DNA of 64,000 nucleotides from Hydractinia symbiolongicarpus (taxonomy: Eukaryota > Cnidaria > Hydrozoa > Anthoathecata > Hydractiniidae): positions 10,641,501 to 10,705,500 of the forward strand of contig NC_079881.1 in assembly GCF_029227915.1 (NCBI RefSeq), read 5' to 3'. Positions within the stretch are counted from its first letter, which is position 1. Each line of letters starts with the position of its first letter. The translations under genes were made by a program, and so were the position numbers. The notes beneath the pieces were generated by a model. It was not told where the DNA came from, did not search any database, and saw nothing but the letters and a program-made list of their open reading frames with translations. Positions 27,030 through 38,644 of the stretch are shown one piece after another.

Positions 27030-27993
27030 ATTTCCAAAAAACAAAGGAAAGCCCTTTCAACTTAACTCATTTATGAATGTCATTCAAATACATTTATTAT
27101 ATCTCTTTTGTTTCTTCTGAACTGACTTCTTTATTATTTCGAATATTTATTTTGTTTATTTCGGCCTTGCAAGCGTTACGACGAATTTCAACTACTAGCA
27201 ATTTTCACAGAATTTTTAAGGTGATTCTTTTCTGTGGCCTAAGTTTAATATTCTTAAGATTTTTTCGATTAGAGTTTCATTTTATGCTTTAAATAGCATA
27301 CTTTATTAAAAAGCTGATGTAAAAATTGGAGTACATCTCTACGCATGGATAAGTTCAAAGGTAGAATTCGTATTACAGATTATTTTAATGATTACAGTTT
27401 GTAAATATTAATATGAATGATTTAATTGTGTAGTGTTTATTGTTAATAATGTTTTATTTATTTATTTCCGGTTATATTTGCTTACTGTAATTGTAAAATA
27501 TATTTATTGTTTAATACGAGTTTGATATAAAAAGTTCAAAATATTTAATCGCAAAATATTTGTCGTCTTTGATATCGTTATTTATCATTATCGTTAAGGT
27601 ACGTAAACGTCTTAAATTTATTTCATAAAATGCCTATTTTTTCTAAAAAGTTGAATAAAAAAAACAAAAAAACAATAAAAACCAAGGAAGACGTCTTTCT
27701 AAAGATGTATTTAAAAAGTTGCATTAAAGATGCATTATAGTCGCTTCTACATCTGTAAAAGGTCTAAAAGACGTCTTTAAAAAGACGCATCGTAAAAGAA
27801 TTTCTTAAAAACGTCTGAAAGATGTCTTTTAAAAGATATCTAAAAGAGATCTTTTAAAATGAATCTTTGAAAAGACCTCTTTTAGACGCTTAAAAAGATG
27901 CATTATAGACGGACAAATCAGCGCTAAAAAGGACGTCTTTTAGAAATGCGGAAGATGTCTAAAATACGTCTTTTAGAGCTCCCTGTGCCGGCT

Positions 27994-28024
27994 GGGGTGT
28001 TTCGACGCCGGGTTCCCGGGCTAG
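27994..28024 (+). mobile_element. Helitron 3' terminus (second subfamily)
   Basis: GTGTTTCGACGCC hairpin, then GGGTTCCCGGGCTAG|T. It matches the minus-strand end at 12901-12928 (GGCGTTTCGACGCC...CCTAG). It abuts the end of the giant fold-back on the left and the TC start of a mini-Helitron on the right. Confidence 0.65.
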
Positions 28025-28154
28025 TCTCTTTAATAATAGCCGTATTCCGTCTGTCTCTTTGTGTACGAAATAAACATTGTGCTACGAAAACACAATATGT
28101 GCGATATAAAAAGTACAGGGAACCCCGTGGATTTTTCCACAGGTTACCGACTAG
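28025..28154 (+). mobile_element. Mini-Helitron, 130 bp
   Basis: Starts TCTCTTTAATAATAGCCGTA after CTAG, ends with hairpin CGTGGATTTTTCCACAGG, then TTACCGACTAG|T. Same size and layout as those at 9690 and 12776. No coding capacity. Confidence 0.75.
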
Positions 28155-30660
28155 TTTTTATTATAATACCTGTAGACGTCACGAAAAATAGTACCGCAAA
28201 AAGCACGCAATTCGGTATGAATGGAACGAGGATTAGTGTAAAACAATTTTCCCCGTTTGTGAAACCGAAGCTAAGGAAAGGTTGCATCTAGTTGTAGCTA
28301 GTTTTAAATTATATGAAATATTAAAACTCCATTTCTACCGGTTTTAGAAAGTTAAATTTTGCCAAGTTATTCTTAATTCAATTGTAAACAAGACAAGAAA
28401 CTCTTTTTTGCATATTCTTGTTAGATGTTGCAAGATCTTTTTTCGTGAAAGGGACAACATTTGATATCATATAACGATATAAATAATGGGTTAAGTTAAA
28501 GCTGGTTTATTATTTATGCATACAGAGTATTTATTCCAAAAATGGTATTTGTGCTTGGCGATGATGTGGTGAAATATGCCAGTGGAGAATAATTAATCGC
28601 TGTCCTAAAAGATAATAACCGGATCTTTTGATGTTGAAGTTTCTTAGTGCGTTCCTTGGCCTTAAAATAATTATACAGTTTGTTAAAATAACCTTACTTG
28701 TTTGTTCTTATTTGTTGGCCTCGTTTAAATTTATCAAATTCTGAAACCCAGGAAGTATAGCTAATACAAAATTACTTTTATGTTAATTTATTTAGACTTA
28801 TCTTAAATACTTCATGAAGGCATTATAACTCTTTTTTTGCAGAAGTTAGTTTATTTTATGTTTTTTAGTGAAAACTGCATGCTGAACCATGGCCACCAAG
28901 GTTAAACCAATTATCTTTTCATATCAGTCTTTCATTTATCTGCTTAGTTGAGATATTAAAAGTCATAAAAAAATTGGATATCTGCAGTTAAATTTACAGC
29001 GCACTGAATATTTACATTCCAGCATGATAGTTGGGTATGCGAAATGGAGAGTAAACTCATTTCTGCAAAAGTACCTTTAGGTGACAGCCAGGCACAGGAC
29101 AATTTTTTGATGACGCTACATTCGAACGTTGGGTCTCCCAGGACTTTTGAGTCCTCGGATAAGTAAATAGGAATATAATTTGTGGTATAACAAATTCAAG
29201 GGAGTTTTTTTCATTGAAAAGGTAACGATCTGTCAAAAAAAATGCAGTACAGTTTACGTTCTAGTGGTACACCTTGTAAAATTCATAGGCCTGGTTAGTA
29301 TATCAAGTAAATTCATTGTGTGCACATTTATACATATAATTATAGCCAACAAAATCTTTTATAGATATGTAATGGATAATTTAATTAGCCCACCAAAGAT
29401 TTGAAGAGAGCACAACCAAAACCAAAATCTTTATAAAAATAGCCCCAAACATTGACTTGTAGCATTGTGTTGCGCACTTAAGAAGAATAATAAATTAAAC
29501 ATCATCGAGATATATGACCAGTTTTACAAGGGGAAAAACAAACACATAAGATATGGTTGTCATTTTAACTATCTAGATAAATTTGATTATGCCAAGTAGA
29601 ACTAAAAATGTTATTCTTTTCTAAGATATGTCTAGAATAAGCCTTCCTAAAGCTGATATCAATCTTTGCTGGTCATTTTATCCACCCCACCAAAAAAATT
29701 CAACACCATATTTGTTGTTCTTTTTTACACAAAACTCTCATGCGGGTCAAATAAATTTTTTGCAGGGCAATTAAAGGTTTATAAATTATTATTTGGGCAT
29801 AATTATCATAAATTATAAGCGATCATGTGACCAGCCTGTGCCAGGGCTCTTTGCCGCAATCAAATTCATTAAAAAGTTAAAATGCCTTGGGAAAAGTCCG
29901 TTTGTGATTAATTTAAGGAAAAACAAGTGCAAACCAATTTTTTTAAAAAAAACAAACAACAATAAATAAATCATATATGAAATGGAAGATACAAAATGTT
30001 TTCTATACAACAATTTCAGCTAAAAATATAAAGAAACTTGCAGTCACACAAGCTATGCCATATAACGATGTTCAGTGTGCTAGATATGTACACAAATTCG
30101 TGCCGGCTATTTTCTTAAAAATACATATTTGATTCACAATATACATAACAGAGTATATATACGTAAGTTCAGTTTCAAGTTGGGCGAGAATAAGAACTAC
30201 TTTCCAAAACTAGAAATATTATTCAATCCCACCCGTTTTAATTATTGAGCAAATTTTCCAAAAGTACATCCAATACTTAAAGTATTTGTTTCTGTGCTTT
30301 GATGATAGCCGGGTACAGGATTTTTATGTAACTAAGCAAAAGAATTTCTTTCGAGATCACCGTCCAGAATGGGCGCATCTAACAGGAACTAAATTTCTCA
30401 CCGGGTTGAGCCCTGTTCAGGCTTTTTCCAGCGTTAAAACAGTACAATAAGTAACAAAATAATAAAAAAATGATACAGCTAAAATATATAACACCATAAG
30501 AACTATGTACAAACGAAACTTATATTTTTTATCATTTGCTCATATAAAAACAAACGGTGTTGGAGAAAAATAAGTAAAAATAAACATCAAGATTTTCAAG
30601 TAGAAAAATAAACTCAATCAGCATAAATCAATCAGCAAGTATTGTCGAAAAAGCCATTTG
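28155..30660. other. No supported gene
   Basis: 28156-28260 resembles the interior of the mini-Helitron family (AGTACCGCAAAAAGCACGCA...GGTATGAATGGAACGAGG). The rest is AT-rich with short open frames and no recognisable domain. Confidence 0.4.
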
Positions 30661-31010
30661 TCATTTATTACATGCAGCAAACTCATCTATTACTTCATCA
30701 GAGTTCACAGTGATTGACCTGTTGAACATGATAACTGCTAGGCTGCTCAACCTTTTTTCCGACATCGTGTTTCGCATCCGAGTCCCTAAACGCCTTAGCC
30801 CAGAGATACTTTTCTTACAAGTGCATAAGGTTACAGGAACTGTAGCCTCTCAAAACTTCACAAGTCGATGGAAATGTGTGCCTATTTGAGGTTTTGACCA
30901 CAAATAGGCACACACTAAAGTGGTAATATCTGCTGGTAGAGCACCTTGATAATTTTCCCAAATATCTTCCACATATCCAACTGGGCATATGTTACTTTGG
31001 GCTCAACAAT
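30661..31010 (-). pseudogene. hAT transposase C-terminal fragment
   Basis: An open minus-strand run ending at TGA (30661-30663) reads VPVTLCTCKKSISGLRRLGT, RMRNTMSEKRLSSLAVIMFN, then RSITVNSDEVIDEFAACNK. This is the hAT dimerisation region in its TTF/ZMYM1-like form ('PVTxCxCxRSFSxLRRLKTxxRxxMxxxRLxxLA'). Upstream, IWENYQGALPAD and further weak matches extend to about 31010 with a stop and a frame change. The catalytic part is absent. Confidence 0.8.
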
Positions 31011-31360
31011 TGTGTTGAATTAACTGTCCATTTGTTTATATCATAAGCTTTGATAGGTGGTTTCAATAGGATGCTACAAAATTAAAATTTATACGGAGTG
31101 ACACAAATTTTAAAAGTACTGCCTGCATCACATATATAGTTTATTCTTGTCATGAATCGAACGAGAAACTTTTACGAAATTGTATTATAAATATCATGCC
31201 ATTTTTAATCAGAGAAGTATAGACATACAGTAAAAAAAATCAAATGTGCATATTCCATGTATAACTCATAATATCTCAATAACATTACAAATTGATAAAA
31301 CGCACATAAACGATGACCAAATGAAGGATTGTGAAACACATTTTGCCTCCTCAATTATGG

Positions 31361-31552
31361 TCAGTTCTCTTGACTTGGTCTTTTTATACACATCACAACC
31401 ATACCATAAACATTGCCCAAAAATATTGTTAGGAAATCGATCAAAATTCTCAAAATTGAAGTTTCATCACCAATCAGCAACACAGAAATAGATTTGTAAA
31501 GACAGTTACCATCTTCACTGACACTGATGGGCATAACAAGCAAAAAATACAT
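31361..31552 (-). pseudogene. OTU-like protease fragment
   Basis: The minus strand reads MPISVSEDGNCLYKSISVLL, then IGDETSILRILIDFLTIFLG. 'DGNCLYKSIS' is the catalytic cysteine motif (D-G-N-C) of OTU-fold cysteine proteases, in the form often seen in transposon-linked and vertnin-like proteins. The histidine half is not visible and the frame ends soon after, so it is a fragment lying between hAT and Tigger remnants. Confidence 0.5.
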
Positions 31553-31620
31553 CAGCTAGGAAGGTAGACATGAAAAAAGAAATATTAGTAAGATTACACT
31601 CTTTCTGTCCATATTGTTAT

Positions 31621-31666
31621 ATGGTGGTACCCTCCGCCAAGTAGTCATGGCGGAGAGTACCACCAT
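31621..31666. repeat. Near-perfect hairpin
   Basis: The 19-base arms ATGGTGGTACCCTCCGCCA and TGGCGGAGAGTACCACCAT (one mismatch) surround an 8-base loop. It is GC-rich in an AT-rich setting. Confidence 0.85.
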
Positions 31667-32639
31667 GACTTGGCTTGAAAATTGATGGGTACGTTTCCCA
31701 TCCTTAATACAGCTTTCGTTTCCATTCATCATGCTGGCTCAACATTTTGTCGAAATCCAACCGCTAGTGTATAAAATAACGTGTAATGTGTAGCTACATT
31801 CTACCTCAACTTTTGATGTATTTATTTCTGTGGTGGGGAAGTTTGAGTATAAAAATAACAAAGACAAAGCAGTAGCTACACAAAGTCATTTTTTTGAAAA
31901 AATATAGCACCAGAAGTTTCATACAGAACAGGACCAGTGAAAAAACTTAGTGTACACACATCCTCAACTAGTAGATAAAATCATTCAGTAGAGTTACTTT
32001 TGCAGAGAAACCTAGCCAGCTACCCTAAAATAATCTTCTCAAGCCAAAAAAACTATGATATTATAGGTTAGGGAATAAACTACATACTACTACACACTGG
32101 GTACTAGAAATTCATAAGAAATAGTGAAAAATACATCCAGAAATCTCAAAGTATCACAGTAACCTACCTCTACCGTCCCTTTTCGGTTGGTTGCTTGTAA
32201 ACACGAACAAAGTGGACTTATGCTTGCATTTATCTTGTTACGGTTGAGAAATTCTGTCTACCTTGCTTTTCTTGCTTATTCGCTTATACGCAATAGCAAA
32301 ATAGTTTTTCATCTCCGCATTATCTCCATGCAAAAAAGCAAATCTATCAACTTTGATACGCTTACTTGCTCATTTTTTAAAAAGCGAGAAAGCAAAGTTG
32401 CTTTTCGTTTTGCTCGCTCAGAGATCTATCTTTCTTCTTTGTTATAATCCTCCTTTCCAGGATGCGTAAAATTGACCGTTTAAGTGTTATGAAGGTATTT
32501 CTGGTAAGAACATCGATTTAATAAGATTACACATACATTTAGCAGCATAACATGTTATGTTTTAATAAGAATAATTTTTTATATCAGATTGCCTCATTGA
32601 GGACATTTTCATATTGTGTACTTTGTCTGTTACTTCAGC

Positions 32640-33175
32640 AATCAGTTTGCCGAGCTTTTCTGATTGATTCCTTTTGAAGCTGTTGTCGCTAGTCTATCAA
32701 GTTGGTATTTATTTTACCAACTGATGTTGCAAGTTTGCCATCAAAGTTAACAAAATCTCTGCAGTAATCTTGTTGATGTTACGAAACAGGAAATTTCTTT
32801 ATCCATTTCATGTTCTTTGATACTGCCATCAAATGATACCTTTAACCTTTCTTTAAAAGCAGTTGGCTATATTCTCTGTACACATCTTTCCTAGCAACTT
32901 GTAACCAATGAATTGCTTAAGCAATGTTCACATCTTGCATGATATCTGAGGCATTCTTACCTTCGTCGATTCGCGAGATCAAGTATTTTAGTAGCAGTTT
33001 TCGGTACTTATATGTAAATGCTCTAATTATACCTACGTCAAGTCACTGGAGACGAAAAGTTGTACATTTTGGAAGAAATGCTACTTGATATTTTTCAAAT
33101 CATTTCGGAGTGTTTCAGCATGACACTGTGGGATCAAGAAGTGTCAACACGCCTTTCATAATCTCTGTTCTCATA
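32640..33175 (-). pseudogene. Tigger/pogo (CENP-B-like) DDE transposase fragment
   Basis: The minus strand carries GVLTLLDPTVS (the vestigial 'LLLDNCxxH' block), YQVAFLPK, then LDVGIIRAFTYKYRKLLLKY, LISRIDEGKNASDIMQDVNI and AIHWLQVARKDVYREYSQLL. 'LQxLDxGIIRAFKxxYRKLL' is the signature of the Tigger/pogo DDE domain. There are at least four stops or frame changes, including TGA just before LDVGI, so it is dead. Confidence 0.75.
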
Positions 33176-33446
33176 CAAGCCTTTTTTTAATAAGTAATGC
33201 ACCATACTTACGCTAGCTTTATCAAGCATGGTATTAAAGCGTCTCGATGATGTACTTTTCCATATTGCAACAAATTCTGAAAAAATATAAATAATTGTCA
33301 GAAATAAAAAAAATTAAAAAATCGATGCCTGCCTAAAATGTTGAATTCATGACCATTAAAATTGTAAATATTACAAGGAGGACCAAGACACCTTCAAAGC
33401 CAAGGCATGACGGAACAAGCCCATATTACGGTGGAAACTAAATTAA

Positions 33447-34202
33447 CCCTATTCGGTCCGGGGTTTTTCGAACATACTATGACCGGGGGGGGGGGGGGGG
33501 GGGGGGCGGATTCCGCCCCCCCTCAATAACTTTTCATACGATTGTTCAAATTGAATCAAACTTGGCACACTTATAGTACGTCATAAGAGGAACAAAATGG
33601 CGGCAATAAATATTTGCTTACGTCAGCACATTTTCTGTGACGTCATCAGAAGCTTGAAAATAGTTAAAAATGCCACTATCTGCTTAAAATATAATTACTT
33701 TTGTTCTAGAGGGAATTTTTACATTCTGTTTGAAGTTTCTAAAAGCTAAATAAAATGTTTTTAACATATCTTCCGGTTTTTAGATGGATCGAATAAAAAA
33801 TTGCCAAAAATTGCCCGAAAATCCGTGTTTTTTCCGATTTTCGGGTAAAATCCGACAAAATCGGGAAATCGGATTAATCACGAGTCAGAATTATTCAAAA
33901 TGATTCTTCTTGATGAAACAAAGTTGTGTTGCAAGTTTCAAGTTCTAAGGATAATCCTAACAGGATTTATTATATTTTTCCCATTATAAGGATTTCATAG
34001 AGATTTTAGGGGTAGTTTCGAGAAATGGCCAATATCAAAGCCTCTGAAAGGTATGGGACCTAAAAATTTAGCATGCAGGTGTCTAATAGATAAATGTTGA
34101 AACTCAGTAAGTATCATAGCCATATAAGAAAGCAATCAGGAGTTATTAAAAAAAACCGTCAGGGGGGGCGGAATCCGCCCCCCCCCCCCGGACCGAATAG
34201 GG
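33447..34202. mobile_element. piggyBac-type MITE, 756 bp, TTAA-flanked
   Basis: Both ends read CCCTATTCGGTCCGGGG inward and are flanked by TTAA (33443-33446 and 34203-34206), the piggyBac target duplication. A second inverted block, a G-run followed by CGGATTCCGCCCCCCC, lies inside each end (33487 and 34161). No transposase is encoded. The interior shares ordered blocks with 4976-5160. CRE palindrome at 33638-33645. Confidence 0.9.
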
Positions 34203-34206
34203 TTAA

Positions 34207-36008
34207 CAGCCAAAATTGCAAAATTGTTTGCAAATAAATCTCCAAGATAAAACCAGTGGCTACCATATTTGTGCGGCCTTACTTTCAGTTATTTAGATGT
34301 TGTGCTAGCATGAAAATGCACCTTATAGACTGTGTATATTCTTCACCATAAATGCCACCATTACACAAAGTCAAAGTGTTACTCTGATTTCACCTCAACT
34401 GCCGCTCTAAAGGATGCAATCTTGGACAACGAGGACATAAATTTTTATTCATGATCAGCAGAACGATTCCACATGGTCGCTAAGTACAAACTGGTATCTA
34501 TTACACAAAGCAAATTTTAGTATTTGTTATTTAAAATTGATGTTGGGCCATTAAGTACCATTAAGTACCATTTGACTAAAGACCATAAAAAGTGTTAGAC
34601 TGTGTGTCCGTTCTTTTTAACGATCAACTTCATATTATACGTTAAAGTCTGTGTAGCGTTCTCCTTTGTGTTCAGCATGAGAACAGAATTATTGTCTTAG
34701 GTAGTTGTCTGGTTGAGGTGGTACTGTGATTGAATGACTTCCGTTGTTCAAGGAGGAGCTTTAAATGCGCTACCTCCTTTACAAGAAGTTAATAATAGTA
34801 TTTATAGGAACTAAAGAGTCCATCTGCATAAATTGTTATAGTAAATGAATCAAAACAACTGACATGGTTTGAATGGCTCTAATTGCTTTTAAACAACACT
34901 TAGTCATTAAAATATTGAACGATGATTTTTTTAAAAAGTAAGTCACTGGTGATAGTTTATCATAGCTCTTTATTTTAAAGTTCTGTAGGTGAATTTAATT
35001 TCTTAAAGTTTTTGTTGCAAAGAAATGGCAACTTTTTTCTTGTTCTACAAATTAAACTTTGAAATCGAAATTTAATATTGAGAAACAAACTACTTTATTT
35101 TCAGCTCCAATTTCGCATTGCTATCATTTTTGACAATCACTATACTGAAATGTATTGCATTAAAAAATAAAGGATAACTATATTCGGGATATAACTTTCG
35201 GGAGTGTTTTGTTTACTTCTTTGATCATTGTATTTTAGTTTTATCAAGGGTTTTATCTCAACCACGACTATAGATAATAAACATGCTGGAAAACCAGTTC
35301 TGAGGGTGTATGCGTGTGTGTTTTTGTAAATTGTTTCCTTACGCAGATAAACAAATCATTGTATATTATACCGCCAAGTAAATGAAGTTAGAAAATCCAT
35401 TGATAACAAAACATAAAATTTTATGCTTGCGAAATTTTAGGCTTAATTCGTTGGTGTTTGGTTTTCCGTATTTTTTAACAAAAACTTTTCTTTCTTCACA
35501 ATTGAGTTCCCAAGCTAAGTATATTTTTTCACGACCTATACAGCTAGTTTCTTTAATATTCCATTTACCTGTTTTTTATACAACGATTTCAAAAATCCAT
35601 AATTCTCTTCGTACACAATAAAAGTGAAAACATTGACTTTTGTCAAGAAGAATTTGACAAACAATAATAAATTCAATGTTCAAGTCGATGTTCAAGAGAA
35701 TCTTTTTATGAAAACGAAGTATTTTTACATACTTGAAATATGAAATGCGATGTTTACATGTGAAATTATGTTGCGGTGATCACTAAAGTTCTGGAAAGTT
35801 ACGGTGCAATGCATAAGGCATCAGTTTTATCTACCTTCGGAACTTCGTGTGTTAAAATGATTCACCTTATCACTATATCATATCTGGTCCGCAAATCACC
35901 AATATATTTGCATGGTACTGGATTGTACTTGCTTTTAAAACTCAGTACAAATGTTAGCGAAATTCAACCAATATAATTGCAGAACTAAAGTGCAGTCGAA
36001 ATAACGAT
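34207..36008. other. No supported gene
   Basis: AT-rich sequence. Plus-strand open frames at 35382-35621 and 35776-35976 have no recognisable content, although the second could be a worn upstream part of the receptor fragment that follows. Confidence 0.35.
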
Positions 36009-36783
36009 ATGTGTATTCTCCATTTCCCCCTGGCATTCGATCAAAACGTTCATCTAGAAAGTATACTGTTCGAGTTTACAGTTGTCGTATTATATTCCGT
36101 CTGCATAGCGTATATTATTATAATGATATTTTTAACTTTTGATCGATTTGCAGAAGTCTATGTAAACATAAAGTATTCTCTCTTTTGGTCAGCAATAAGA
36201 ACAAAATATCTTACAGTAAAAACATGGACAACGTGATCGTTTCAATCATATGAATGTGTTTAATCATATATGACAAATCTTCACTTTGTTTGAAAATTCA
36301 TAAATTATATTTCTATGTGACAGATTCTTTTTTTTTATTGCAATTTTTACATATAGCGACATTATCCGAAGATCGTCGCAAAACAGAAAACGTATCACAC
36401 TTGTATTTCATTTATTTAATACTGCTGAAACTAGTGTTACGTTTCAAGAAAATTTAGTTAACAGGCACCCATTCTACAAGACATTACAATTACTTGTTAC
36501 TTCCACGTCTTCTACTAGTTACGTTTTCATTGTTGTTGTTTCAGATGGTATTCGATTGGTGACGGAGCACGATCTTATGGAAAAACCTTGCTTTCTTAAC
36601 AAAGCTCTGGTTTTAATGTTTAATATCGTACTTAGCTCCGACGAAGTCATATATATTGTTAAATATATTACCTTTTGCTCCCGGTATAAGTTTTATTTAA
36701 AAAGCTTTCGGTCGTATAAAAAGAGTGGATGTAACAACCGTCCGATGATACATAACATACAAAAACACGTAAAAATGCAGTAA
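36009..36783 (+). pseudogene. Decayed class A 7TM receptor
   Basis: The first open part has a membrane segment SVCIAYIIIMIFLTFDRFAE followed by VYVNIKYSLFWSAIRTKYL: transmembrane helix 3 with DRF in place of DRY and a typical cnidarian intracellular loop. A later part in another frame, from about 36476, has a hydrophobic run (YVFIVVVSDGIRLV) and then ALVLMFNIVLSSDEVIYIV, resembling helices 6-7 with a changed NPxxY-type end, then a basic tail KSFRSYKKSG. Stops and frame changes separate the parts, and helices 4-5 are not readable. Most likely a pseudogene of a single-exon receptor. Confidence 0.5.
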
Positions 36784-38198
36784 AGCCTATATTTATCAAT
36801 TATTATCTAGGATTGCTAGTACAGTCAATGCAAATAAGCTAAAAAACAGGAGAGTGCTTGTCAACAATCCAGCATCCCCAAAACATTCAGATATGTAAAA
36901 CAGCGCAAAACAAGATTTAAACTGTTTTAATCATTACTTGTCTACAAACGATGATCATCATCGATGATAAACCAACGATTATATTTCATTACATCGTTTC
37001 CAAAATGAATGAAAATTTGAAATTTGAAATATGGTTCAAAACTGTGGTTATCTCAAGAAATCCAATTAGAGAGAGAATTTTTCCGTATGGACCTAACATT
37101 TCGATCGAATTAGAGAGTTTATCAAATTAGAGAGTATCTAATTATGGAGGTCATTTGTGAGAGTTTCTTAAGGAAATTTGACATAATAGACGAAAATTTG
37201 ATTTGATTTTGAAATTTAAATTTTTGAATGAAAACAGAACTTTAAAAAAGGTTATAAAGATCCAGGATTTTTAGCTCCAAATGAGCCAATGTAGTCCTTG
37301 GGAATGTAAAGAAAAACGTCTGCGAGAAAGAGCGCACTTTTTGTGCCAAAGGATGGAGTTCTTTTTTCCTTTTTTTTTTGTTTTTTTTTTGTTATGGGAA
37401 ATTATTGTATTGAATTCATTATTTTCGATTTGAAAAATAAATAACGTGAAGAACGAAAGAAAGATAAAAAACAATCTAAGTTTATGCTTTCCAATTTTAA
37501 GTTTTATCACGCAGTTGGATTCATGGGGTATGAACAAACTAAGAATTCCTGGCGATGAATCAAACCAATCTTCTTAGGTCAAACTTATTAGCCCAGATTT
37601 TAATCGAGAATTTAAAATATTATACCGATAATAATGCCACTTAATTTTATTCCAAAATCAAATGGTCGTGACACACGCATTATATGGGGCAAAGAGAAGC
37701 AAGTTTGAGATGCACTTACCAAAACATATCAGAAATAAGATGTTTAACTCAAGATAATCACAAATGATTCACAAAAAATGGTAATACCAGCATTTTGTAT
37801 CCTTCGATATCACTTTTAGAACTTTATATATAAACACCTGTCACGGCCAATAATAATATTATTTTCGTAATTTGGTTTGCTTTTTCACAATATACTGGCA
37901 CCTTCGAACGAAGAAGTTTGTTGTGATGTGAAAGCGCGAAATTTGAAAAATACGCAAACCGGACACCTTCAACACCAAATCACACGCGTAATATGGCGGT
38001 TTCATATTTTGTTGATTAGCTACAACTCATTTCCTTATATTTATTCACGAACTAGATCTTTACCTTTTTTTCTTTATTATTTTTGATAAAACATTGTGAT
38101 CATTGACGCGTGTATAAAGAAAGATATAATATTGTTTCTGAATATGACCACCCGTGTTTGGCAAATGATTTAGCATTTAAGAATAAAAGCAAAAAATC
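36784..38198. other. No supported gene; pogo-type MITE fragment
   Basis: 37060-37150 contains repeated AATTAGAGAG blocks (AGAGAGTTTATCAAATTAGA, then GAGTATCTAATTATGGAGG), typical of the ends of pogo-group miniature elements. Otherwise AT-rich and without a recognisable gene. Confidence 0.45.
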
Positions 38199-38446
38199 AC
38201 CAAATTAAACAAGCACAGTGCAGTTTGTTTAGAATTATTTTCCCCTATAAGTTCCTCACCCTGGCAAGAGTTCATGTGAGTTCGGCTCTGCCCCCCGAAT
38301 ATCCCACTTCCAAGCATGGTATTTAACCGTATATCATAAAACACCACCCTAGAAAGGGTGTGGTGGGCATATGAACTCTTGCCAGGTTTGGGAACCTATA
38401 GGGGAAGTAATTCTAATCAAACTATGCTGTGCTTGTTTAATTTGGT
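38199..38446. mobile_element. 248 bp fold-back carrying DIRS-type end sequences
   Basis: Arms of about 77 bases (38199-38275 and 38370-38446) pair: CACCAAATTAAACAAGCACA outside, then ATTATTTTCCCCTATAAGTT...CCTGGCAAGAGTTCATGTGAG. The inner part is a diverged version of the terminal repeat of the adjoining DIRS element, including the CCCCCCGAATATCC block found at its right end. It looks like a deletion derivative of a related DIRS. Confidence 0.75.
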
Positions 38447-38644
38447 GAATTATTTTCCCCACTCGGTTCTGGTACCCTGGCAAGAATCCATATGAGACTT
38501 CAAAGCTAGGTTAAATACCAGCGAAGGGTATATTAAAACAACAATATACAAGACTCACTGAATGGTGAAATCATAACACAAAATATATGTACACCACAAA
38601 AATTTAAACCACCACTCTATATCATACACCTAAATAAGGTTTAA

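Larger units (their letters stand above)
25323..27993. mobile_element. Giant fold-back element, 2.67 kb, arms of about 1.1-1.2 kb
   Basis: The left arm (25323-26439) reappears as reverse complement in the right arm (26801-27993), with a loop of about 360 bases. The ends share AGCCGGCAC and then GAGCTCTAAAAGACGT. The outer 200-250 bases of each arm are packed with palindromes of the type AAAGACGTCTTTTAGA (for example near 25340, 25419 and 25466), which look like arrays of binding sites. No clear target-site duplication is visible; the right flank is a Helitron 3' end. The arms differ by scattered substitutions and small indels, so the element is not brand new. It carries a spliced small gene (26168-26688, minus). 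Confidence 0.85.

Noticed and set aside
37271-37537. Minus-strand frame with a hydrophobic segment and Lys-rich run
   Set aside because: Composition is explained by T- and A-rich runs; no recognisable membrane protein family.
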